Made by a program: the position numbers and the translations under genes
Assembly: GCA_002862205.1 (NCBI GenBank)
Contig: PKCN01000313.1
Coordinates: forward strand, 1-57,879
Origin: Planctomycetaceae bacterium
GTDB lineage: Bacteria; Planctomycetota; Planctomycetia; Pirellulales; Pirellulaceae
Reading direction: 5' to 3'
Length of the DNA: 57,879 bases
Notes under the pieces: model-generated
Database searches by the model: none
Told to the model about the DNA's origin: nothing
What the model saw: only the letters and a program-made list of their open reading frames with translations
Shown: piece after piece, positions 1 to 12,000 of the stretch
Numbering within the stretch: the stretch's first letter is position 1
Layout: each line of letters opens with the position of its first letter

Positions 1-1
1 G

Positions 2-3000
2 CTTGATATCGATGATCGGATCGGCGGACGGGTGCATGTGATTGGGCAACCAGGATTCCCCGTCATCATGACATCGATCAACGACACCAGTGTTGGTGCT
101 GGCTTCACTCCCGAGGGACGCGTGCAGAAAGAGACGCGTCCGGGGGGCGGTGCAGCGCAATCTGGTGATTGGCAAGGGCTGAGCTTCGATCCGTACAGCA
201 ATGACCGTAATGTTGCTGTGCATACTGAGATCGAGGGTAATATTGGTGGCTTTGGCGACGCCAATGCATTTTTGGGCGTGGAAGAATCCGTTGGACTTTT
301 GGCTGCGAACGAAAAATCAGGTGATGAAAATCTTAGACTTGGTTTCAAAATTCATGGTGCGATCGCAGCCGATCGTGACGTCGATCTGTTCAGCTTTGAA
401 GGTGCTGCTGGATCAATGGTGTGGATCGATATCGATGAAACGGATCCAAGACTCGATACCATTCTGGAATTGATTGATGGAGCTGGACGAGTTCTGGCGG
501 TGAGTCAGAACTCACGCGAAGAATCCAATCAGGGTGAGTTGGCATTCGTCAATGATGACCTGCTGCGAGATGGGCATGCCTTGCCCATGCAACTTGATCA
601 TGACGCACCAGAAAACGCAGACGGCAGTTATCGCGACCTTTACACCACCAATGATGGTGACTCGGGAATGCGGGTTGTGTTACCTGGCGTGACTGGAACG
701 AGGAATGACTTCTTTGTTCGTGTTCGGAGCAACAACCTTGATAGTAATATCGGTGGATTCCAGATGTCTTACTCTGGAGTGGCTGCTGTTGCTGTTGGTG
801 ACGAAGTGGTCGGGCTGATTTCGGGTGCCAAAGGTGTGGTCACCAAGGTCGACTCGATTGCGGAAACATTAACCTATGTTCTGAAGACGCAAATGCAGTT
901 CTCCACCGGTGAGGATCTGGTGTCCCACCCCGGCAATGGCGTGAATGGGGTTTCAAGTCTGATTGCAGACGGAGCAACACGTGGTTCTTACCAGTTGCAG
1001 TTGCGACTGCGTGAAGTGGATGAGTTTGCTGGCTCGGTGGTTCGTTACGCCGACCTGCGCTACGCCACCGATGCTATTGTGGCAACCGGGTTGCCCGCGC
1101 ACTCACCGCTGACAGGTGAGCTTACGCATCTAGGACCAGGCTTGTCCTTGGGTAATTTTTCAAACACAGATCGGGGTGCTGTTTCTACCGCTGGCTTCCT
1201 CGCTTCGATTGACGATCAGGATTATTACGGTTTCACGATTGCCCGCGACCCACTGGCAACCGATGGCAATGAGGCCGTCAGTGTCTCGTTGGATATCGAT
1301 TGGGCTGATGGATTAACGCGACCCGATACGGCGATTTATGGCTTGAGAGAGAATCCAGATGGTACGTTCAGCCTGATATCAAGAGGAAATGATTCGAATG
1401 TCGCTGACGATGTCATCACACCCATCGTGCCTGGTCAATCCACGACTCAGGATGATTTGAGTCGCGGGTCTCAGGGAACTCGGGATGCCTTGGTAGGCCC
1501 CATGAAACTGCCACCGGGGCGCTACTGCATTGTGGTTGCTCATGATGGAAAGATGGATGTTCGCCTGACCCAGTTCACCCAGTTCAATGCACCCGCCGGA
1601 TTGGATCCTGCTGCTTGGGCTGCAACCCGTGTGCAGCCATTGGCCGACACCGAAACGTTGGACTTGACCCCCAACCGAATCGATTTCCAGTTCGGTGATA
1701 TTCCGTTTTTGATTGTCCCACCTGCTGCGGACGCTGATATTCTTGTGGCGAATCCTTTCACTGGGCGTCACGATGCAACCATCGATACTGAGGTGCGAGA
1801 TTCCTACGGCGGAGTTGCTGCTTCGGAGCGAAGATTTCAGGTTTTGGCGATTGAACGCAACGATGGTGGAACAGACGCCAATTCTGATAGTGTCTACGCC
1901 ATTAGCACTGAGGGGCTTGAATCAGAACTCGGTCTTACTGGCATCGAAACTTTCACAACCAACGGGACAACCAACGAACGCCAGAACAACGGGAATGGTG
2001 TCGGTATTAATTGGCGTGCGCTAAGTTTTGCTGGCACGAACCCAGGCAATCAAGAGGATGAGTTTCTCTACGGTTTGGGTGATCGTGCTGGCTTCAATGG
2101 AGGTACGCTTGATGCTAATTCCGCTATCAACGGCTCAGTCCCGCGGCCACCGCTCAATAACCTTATCTACCTGATGGATCCAGAGACGGGCGCAGCTGTA
2201 GGTCGAAACGGCGTCACGTTGAATGATGGATTTCAAAGTGTGAATCCACTGAACGTACTACATCCCAATTTCGGCAGCTTTGACCTGAATGATGCTCTTA
2301 CGCCGTGGGCAGGTACAAACGTTGTTGCCCAAGTGGAAGCTCCTGAGGACATCGTCAGCCTTGTTGGCCTGGGGAATTCACTTTATGCATTTGGAGTAAG
2401 CGGAACTTACTATCGCTACTTGATCCAAGATGATGGTGATCTTGTTCAGATCCCAGTCCAAACGCTTAATCCGCCACAGGCTCTTAATCATACCCCTGGA
2501 AGTTTGGCGTTTGCGAGTGTTACCAGGGGACCTCATGAATTTGGGATCGGGAACCTGTTCTTTGGGATCGAGCAGGGTACGAGTCGAATGTATGCGTTCG
2601 CGCCAGGTGGTGCCGCCCAACCAATCATGGAGTTTGGACGGGAGTTTGCCGACCTGGATCCTTCACTTGTTAACAACGCTGATGCAGCGAATGTCGCCGG
2701 TATGTTCTTCGGCCATTTCCAGACTTCATGGCAGGGCGGTTCGCTTGTTGGCCAGACCAATGCTGTCAATGGAAATGATTTTGATTTCCTTGGTGGTGGT
2801 CATGGATCGGTTCAACTTGATCCGATCGATTTGTCGGGTTTCGGCGCTGACGATCTGCCAACGTTCTACTTCGATTATCGGCTGCACTCGGACGACCGCA
2901 ATGATGTCAATCCGAATACAGTCCTAGTGCCAGGTGGGGTAAGTGATGACCCGGCTGATACGCTTCGCGTCTCGATTGCTGGTGATGATGGCGTTTGGCG

Positions 3001-6000
3001 GATGGTCGCGACTAATAATATGACCGATGGACCAGCTGGTCGTGTTTGGCAGACCGGTGGCAGTGCTACGACGACTGGTGGTCCCTCTCCGAATGCCCCC
3101 GTGGAGTATGACCCCGCAGGAAGTCGTGGTTACACCAATGTGTTCACGCAGACTTTCGTTCAGGAGCTCTTTGACGACAGTGTAGATCGACAGGCACGGA
3201 TTGATCTGGGCCCATGGGCAGGAGACGAAAATGTCCAGATTCGTATCGATTTCACAACTGCTGGTGAAGCACGACCTGACCAGACCGAGATCAATTTACT
3301 GCCGGGTTACCAAGTAGCTGACGGCCACCAGCTAACGCTGACGGGTCGTATGCCGAATGGTGACCAGCATGATCCATTGACGGCCCCTACTGCTACCGAG
3401 ACCTTCGAATTCGAGCACGGCTTGCTCGTCGATCTGCCTGCCGGTGCTGCTGTTACCGAGAAAGTTACTCTCCGTTCTGGGCCCGACACGATCTTGACGT
3501 TGCTGCCGGACGACGGTGACCCAATCACTAACGGCAATCCTGCGAATAGGGAACTTGAGGTTTCTACGAGTGACTCGGCAGCGGAGGTCGCCGACAAAGT
3601 GCAGGAACTGCTTGCTTTGGAATTGCCGGCGGCCTTTCCGGCGCTGACATTGACATTGCATCGCTCGAGCGAACGTCCCGGTTGGCTGCAAATCAAGGGT
3701 TTGCCATCGGGTACGGTTAGCTTTAGCGGAGGAAGTCTGAATTTTGGGGACAAGATCCTTGGCGAGCCGGGAGTGAGTGCTGGCAGCACTGCGATTGAAA
3801 TCGGCATCGACGTTGAGTGGGCAAAAGAACGTGTTGCAGAGCAGGTTCAGGAAGTATTCGCAGATACGATTAAATTCAATGATGTCTCTGCGGCTAACGG
3901 TCTGCTTTTGGATAGTTTTCCTCTCGTGGAGGGACAGAACGGTAACATCGGTTCCTTGCGAGTTTACAAACTGATCGTTGAGCAGTCTGGTGCTGTTCCA
4001 TCACATGCCAAACCATTCACCATGATTCACGGGCAGTATGTTGATCCCGCTCCATTTGATCCTACGACTGATTACCCTGGTGAGGAGTTTGGTGTCTACG
4101 GGAACAATCCAACTGAGCAGCTTTTTGCGGGACAACGCTCCAAAGGCGTTGGAGGCGGATCCACTAGTCAGGCTCCCGCGCCTACGACCAAACAGGGAAT
4201 GGGTCTCGGTAATTATCAATTCGGCTTGGCCGAGCGTGGCGAAAGGGTGATTTCGGCGATCACAACGGGTAATACGTTAACGCTCGTTGATGATCCCTTC
4301 TTTGAGGCTCTTTACCAGTCAATAAGTGGTAATCGTCCCGTTGCACAGGAGGTGGAATCTGGGCCCTACCAGTTCGAGGTCCGGCTGGCGCGTCAAACGG
4401 TCGATGCCAACCCTGTACTGTTCAACGAGCGTTTGGCGGACGGATTCAACTTGCAGGTTGATAGTGCCGGTTCCGATATCGTGGATGGAGATGTATTCAC
4501 TTTGTCCAACGGCTACGAAACGATCACGTTTGAGTTCAATGATGTCACCGGTACCAATGATGGTGTAACACCTGGCAACGTGGAGGTTCCCTATCTCCGT
4601 ACTTTCAGTGGTGGTCAGCTTGCGGACGCAATCCGTACCGCCGTGAATCGGGGTGAAGTTCGCGATGTCCTGAAAGTTCAAGCAACCAGTCAAGGTGGAC
4701 GCTTGAACGATCCGTCCGACCCAGTGGTTTTCTTCCATGGCTTTGCCGCCGCCGATAATCTGGGTGGCGTTTTCTTTGAATCGAGTAATGCCGACTTGGG
4801 AGCCTATGCCGGCTTGCTGGATGAGAAGTTTGAGCACAACAAGATTTCCAGTGCACAAAATCTCAATGCGGGTATCTGGTCCGAGGTGGCGGGCGTGCCA
4901 ACGCTGAGCATTGATGGAACACGCGCTGACAGCGAGGTCGATTACTACTCGTTCAATGTTGGTTCGGTTGGTGTGACGGGCGCTTTCGAAGTGGACACGA
5001 ACGGATTTGACCCGCAATTGTTCCTGCTTGAGAGTGATGGAGCTTTGTTGAATTTTGGGTCAGACTCCATGACGCACACCTTCAATGAATCCGGCACTTA
5101 TTTTCTGGCTGTTGCTCGCGTCCTGCCGGCTGGGGCAACCATCCTGAATCCAACTTTCCCCGTCCCTGCGTCAACCCTCTTCGGTACGCCTGATGAGCCA
5201 GTGAGCTATAGTCCAGGATTTCCGCAGCCAGCGGGACCCGATGATCTTTACGAATTGAACATTGGCCTTGAGAACAAGTCGCGGCACTTTAGCAGCATCA
5301 TCACCGGTCAGGATGTTGGTCCCGGGTTTGATAATGGCGACCGTAACCGCTTCCGGGATCAGGGAGTCTTCATTGTTGACTCGAACGTGGTGAGCTTTTC
5401 ATCCGGTGATGGAGTCACGATTGCAGCAGCTCCCACCGCTTCCGGTCCGAGAGTACCCGCCGAGGGAGCCCGTCCAAAGCCGGGATCGAGCCAAAATCTG
5501 CCACTGCTCAATGCAGAGAACGAGATTTATGGGGCGGTTGTCGAGAATAATCTGTTGATTGGTAACAATCGCGGAATTGTGCTCGATGGAGATCTTGGCA
5601 TGAACGGACCGAATATTCATTCACGCCTGATGAACAATACGGTGTTCAACTCAAACGGTGCTGGAATTGATATTCTTGATGGTGCTGCACCGACTCTGTT
5701 GAATAACGTTCTCATTGAAAATGGGATCGGTGTGCGTGGTCAGAATGAGGGTGAGACTGTCTTGCGATCAACGGTGTTTGCAGACAATAACGTGGATGTG
5801 GTCGGGCTCGGAAAGGGAACAGAACAACAGACAATTCCGTCGGGGCAGGCATTATTCGTCAATCCAGATGCAACAGGCTTTAATCTCGCTGCTGGGCGGC
5901 CCAACTTTTATCCATCGGATGGTAGTGCGGTAATCGATCAGAGCATTGCCAGTCAGCCTGATCGCAACAACCTTGTTTCGATCAAGGACGTGATCGGTAT

Positions 6001-9000
6001 TCCACCAAGTCCAATTGTGGTTTCCGATCGTGACCTCGTTGGGCAGTTGCGAGAAAATGGATCAACTAGTTCTGGCCAGGGGCAGAATGTAAATATCGAC
6101 ATCGGTGCGATTGATCGGTCCGATGTCACGGGACCGTTGGCCACATTGATGATTCCAGGTGATAATGATGGTGACGGAATCGATATCGATCCAGCCAATA
6201 CGATCCTGCAGTTGAAGTCAGGCACTTACGGATTCTTTGAAATCCTGATCAGTGAAGGAGCAGGAATTGGGCCAGATGAGTCATCAATCGATTCTGAGCG
6301 AGTGATGCTGGTTGAGAATCGCCGACGCTTGGTGCCGGATACCGAGGTCGTGATCAGTTACAACTCTGCGAACCGTACGCTACGTTTCCAGTCTCCTGCG
6401 GGGTTGTGGCGGCCAGATGCTGTTTATGAAATTTTGCTGTTAAATGAAGCGTTGACATTGCAAGATGGTACGACTCGTACTCCGGTTGCTGACCTCGCTG
6501 GTAACCCGCTGCAGCCTAACCGACCCGATGGTCAATCCAGATTTACGATCGTGATGCCTGAAGTCGGAATTGATTTTGGGGATGCGTACCAGAGTACGAC
6601 CTTCGCAGATTATGCAACAACTCGTGAGCAGGATGGTGCCCGCCACGCGATCATCGACACCTATGATCCAACCACTCAGGAATACCATCTGGCTGAGCCA
6701 CGCTTGGGACGTTACGTCGATGACGATTACTTTGACAGCAAATCGCAATCGCAGATGTTGGTACTTGACCCCAGTGATCCAGCACAATTCATTGGTGACG
6801 ATCTGGTTGTCACTTTGACGGTGGATGGTAACGAACAGGATCCCGCCTCAGATGGGCCGTTCACAATCACGGGCGTTCCCGGTGGCGTTGAGACACAAGT
6901 TGAAATAGATGCCGCTGCAATCGTTCAAGCGGGTGATAATCTGGCGATCAGTGCAGCCCATTCATTCGTGGCTGGCAGTGATGTGCTTGGTCAGGATCGA
7001 CTGGTTTATGAACTCGTGGCACCCGGCACGCAAGCATCCGCCAATCGCATTCCAGTGGAAATCGATCCCTCGGATTCCAACGTTGATGTCATGGGCAAGT
7101 TGGCAGCCACTCTGGACGCCCAATTGGCTGGGCTGAATCTCCAAGTCAGTGTGGTCTACACCGCTGGCAGCAACAGTATGGTTCTGCTGGCACATGATGA
7201 TGAAGAAGGTGTTCCTGTCGGAACTTTCACGGGTGATTCCGATGACTACCTGGTCTTCGGTGAGACCATCGTCGACGATATCAACGAACTCTTGACTTCC
7301 GAGGTTACGGGTTTCCTTAATCCGCTGGATAGTGCAGGTGCTTATGTTGATGTCATGGTGACAGGTACAGGCTTCCTGCGGGCGTGGGTTGACTTCGATG
7401 ATGATGGCGAATTCGAAGCGGATGAACTGGTCATTGATGATGAGTCATTCACAAACGCAGCGGCGGGTGTGGAGACTCGACGTCTGAAAATCGAAACGCC
7501 AAGTGATGCATTGGCGGGACGACGCTGGATGCGTTATCGATTCAGTCAGGACGAGTCCGTTTTGCCTACCGGTCTGGTGGTGGGAGGAGAAGCGGAAGAC
7601 TACCAGATTGATGTCATCCGCATGGCTCTTCCGCAAGCCAATCCCGATCTCTTCACCATTCTGGAAGACGGGATTCTTGACACATCCGCTTTGCCGATCA
7701 ACGAGGATCCGATTGATTCAAACGATGATGACATCCCCGATGAGGATGAATTGCCGGTAGATGTTGAATTTGTCATTGGTGAAATGCCCGAGTTTGGGAC
7801 GCTCGATCTCGATATTTTCGATTTCCTTCAGACCGGCAATTTCAGTTACGATTCCAATGATGACTTCAATGGAATTGATACCTTCACTTATCGTATTGCT
7901 ACTCAAGACAGCAGGGCGGACGAGGATAACGGTGATTTCAGTGGGGATTATACAACGGTCACGATAGATGTCCTGCCAGTCAATGATAAGCCGGATGCCT
8001 CCGCGTCGTTTGTCACCGGTCAGGAAGACCGGTCGAAGGTAATCACGCAGGAAGACTTGCTGGAAGCTGCTGATCCTGACAATGAGGATCCTTCGCCGTT
8101 TGTGTTGCCCCCTGGATCGACCACGTTGAATTCGCGTGACGTGGATTTGATGAACGAGGCGAACCAGACGTTCGTGATTAGTGGCGTGCAGGGAGATGGC
8201 GCGACCTTGATCACTGCGGCAACTCCCGCAACCAGCAAGGGAACTGGCACGAATGATCTCAACAATCTGGAGATCGTTGAAAGTGGTGGTGGCCTGCTCA
8301 CGGTTACGGTAACCGACAACGTGGTCGGTGATGTGTTCAGTCTTGCCTATGCAGGGCACAGTGCGACCTTTGAATTGTTGGATGTCAATAATCCAGAGCC
8401 AAAAGATGGGACAATTTCTGTCTTCGTGGATCCGGCAAGTGATACGACGGATTCGATTGCCAATCGGCTCAGCACGAAGATTGCGGATGCTTTTGCGGGG
8501 AGCGATCCCGCGATCGACATTGTGATCGAACCTTCGAGCCCGAACACGTTGGAATTGTCATTTGTCACACCGACAGTCGATGTGACAGCAATCGGTGCTA
8601 CCTTTGGTGGGATGCAGGTTGCTGATGAAGTGAATGTCGTGGCGGGGCCATTGTCCGGCGATACGGTGTCATTGCAGCTTGGTACCGACACGATTGAATT
8701 TGAAATGGTCGTCGAAGGTGATGCTGCTGCTGCGGGCAGAGTTGCCGTTGAACTGCTTCCCTTTGAGAGTCTTTCAAGTGATGCTGCCAGGGCCGCTGCC
8801 GCCGACAGTCTGATGCGAGCGATGAATCGGGAATTCAAGTCACGCAACTGGGGTGTAGCGGCATCCATCGCCGATCCGATCGCCGAGCCCAATAAAATTA
8901 CGATCGAAGAGACAGCAATTACTGCAGGACGATCGCTTTCGACTGATCGCGGTGAAGCCATTGCACTGTTCGATCATGCGGGCGCATTGATCGAGCTCTA

Positions 9001-12000
9001 TTACATCGGAAAACTCGATTACAACCGGGACAACAATTCACCCGCCCTGGGCAGCGATGCAACGAACTACGATGCACTTTCGTTTGTTGCCACTGATGAT
9101 GGAATCTCGATCGATCTGCACAACAATCGATTTGTTTACGGAGATCCAAAAACAGCGGATCTTGCCACTGCTGACATCGAGATCAAACCCATCAATGACG
9201 TTCCTGTGGTGAATGCAGATGGGCAGGCTGATCTGGTACAGATGGAAGAGGATACGCTGGACCCCACGGTGGTAAGCGCGCAGCCCACGGGCTGGGAATC
9301 CTACTTCACGGGACTCGGCCTTGCTGTGCCAGTGCCCACGGAAGATGAGACGTTGGTGATCCCAAGCAATTTCCTGATTCTGAATGATGAACGGGCACGT
9401 GATTCGGCAGAAGATGAGACGATTGATGCACTGGAAACAGACAATAACGATGCCAGCATTCGTGTATTTGCTGCGACTGCACAATGGGATACAACGCAGT
9501 TTGGTGGAAGTGTCACCGTTGATCCAGTCACCGGCGATGTGACGTTGGTGCCTCCAACCGATTGGTACGGGGATATCATCTTCAAGTACACGATTGAAGA
9601 TGAAGGGATTAACGAGAGCATTGATGGAACCCGTGTTGTTTCACCGCTGGTTTCGCCTTCCAGTGAAGCTGGGCTGGTAACGGTTTCGCTTCAACCGGTG
9701 AATGATATTCCTGTCGCCCACGATCGTGAGATGCGTTTCACTGAAACGGGTGCGGATGTCGCAGATGAGTTTGTTTTCACTGCCGATGACTTGATCGATC
9801 CTGTCGTCGTTGCACCGACCGGTCCCGGCGTGGTTGGCCCCATGCCGCTTGTGGCAAATACTCCCCATGCCAATACGCTCGGTTTGCCGACGCCATTCAA
9901 CGAAGCTGAACAGCAAATGCGAGTCGTCGAATTCTCAAATGCCAATGGTGATACCGTAGGTGTTGTTGACTTGCCAACAGGAGCAGGCAACGAAGAGCTC
10001 ATCCTGAACAGCAATACCGGTGGTCTCTATGTGCTGAGTTTCACCGATTCGGTGTTCACTTCCGGTAAGTTTATCCCTTCACCCAATTACAACGAGCGGA
10101 CGCCATTCGTTGCAACCGATGGCTTCACTTACCGAATCATGGACGATGGCCAGGCTGACGCAAGTGATTTGACTGGGCAAGGTTACATGGATTTCGATCA
10201 GGATGATGAGATTTCTGCCATCTCGGCGCCTGGTGTTGTCACGATTTCAGTGACCGAAACCAACGATGCACCAGGATTTGATATCCCGAATCTGACCCTC
10301 GATATTCTCGAGCGTGATGACAGTCTGGGAACGGTGATTGCAGGTTTTGCTGACGATATTCTGCCGGGACCACCCACCGCAATCGATGAGACGACTCACC
10401 AGAACGTCTCGTTCACCGTGGTGGTTGATGCAAGTACCCCCAACGATCTGATTGAATCGGCGCTGCTTTCACCGACAGGCGATTTGACTGTCGTCACTTA
10501 TCCAGACGCTGTGGGGCAGGTCACCATGATCGTCACAGCGACGGATGCTCCGAAAGACCCGAGCGAGCCTTTCACTCCACGAACCACCGTTGAATCCATC
10601 ACGATCAATGTGCGGCCTGTGAATGATGGTCCGCGTTTGAATGACAACTGGGTCGATAATGAGGGTTTCGTTGGAACGGATGAGGCTTGGAGTGTGGATC
10701 CGGAGAACGCAATCGGTGAAGTTCCAATTACTTACACGCTTCGGGAAGATAATACGCAAGCTTTCGGAGTGATGCAGGACTACACGATCCCTATGAATGC
10801 CGCTGTTGGTGCCGGATACCAGCGAGTGGGTCTGCTGGATGTCTTTACCGTGGGACCTGAAAATGAACTGGTTGATATCTTCCCGGGTGGCGTGCCCTTT
10901 GATACCGCATCTGAACAACGGTTGGAGTTGATTGAATTCGGTTCGCCGTCGGAATTGGATCCAACCGTTTTGATTACCGAACGGGGTGGGGTACTGGTAC
11001 CGGTCGTTGATCCGACGACCGGTTTGATCACGGAACTGAGTTACACACCCCCCTTGGATTTCAACGAAGATATTGGCGGGTTCGACTCATTCCAGTACAC
11101 GGTACAGGACAATAAAGCAGACGAGGGTGAATCCTACGATCTGGCAACGGATGCTCTGTTTGAAGACCGTTTGACGCGTAGCAATCGGGTTTATCTGAAA
11201 CTGAATGCCGTCAATGACCGGCCGGTTTTCACCCCCGAGACCCAAGAAGTTGTGGTGCTGGAAGACAGTGCAGAGTTCACTCGTCCAGGTTATTCAATCA
11301 ATACACTTGGTGGGCCACTGCTGACCGCGTTTGATGAACATTCCCAAGATCTCTCTTTCTCTGTCGATCTGGTTGATCAACCAGCGTTCTACTCTGGTTC
11401 CGGACTGACGCTGAACGATTTCTTCAGCATCGCGCCAAGCATTGACGAGACAACAGGTGCATTGAATTTCAAGCCTGCTGCTGATGTGTTTGGGGCGTTT
11501 GAGTTTGAAGTGCTGCTAGAAGATGGTGGCGTGGATAATGTGAGTCGCGGTGATCTGAATTCATCAATTCCGCTGACCATTACCATCGATATTCGGCCCG
11601 TGAATGATCCGCCGATAGAGGATAATCCCACCGATCTGAATAAGCAGATTCTTGAAGATTCGATGGCTGAATGGGATGAAGCAACACTGCTGGCTCCGTT
11701 CGTGACGGGACCGGACAACGAAAATTTCCTAACTGACGGCGGCAATCAGACGCTGCAGTTGGCACCCACGACATTCCCAACTGACAGTAGAAATGGTGGA
11801 ATCGTCCGGTATGTGGAGGAGAATGGGGACATCAAACTGCGATACACGCCAAGGATCGATTTCAACGGTATCGATGAATTCGTCTATACGGTTATCGATG
11901 ATGGCGAGAGTATTGCAATTGATGGCACGGTTTACTCCGAGCCACGGATTGCGACCAAGACGGTAACTGTCACGGTTGACGCTGTGAATGACAAACCGCG

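Noticed and set aside
4319-5017. Long minus-strand ORFs inside the giant exoprotein gene
   Set aside because: They are shadows of the plus-strand coding frame, with no features of their own.
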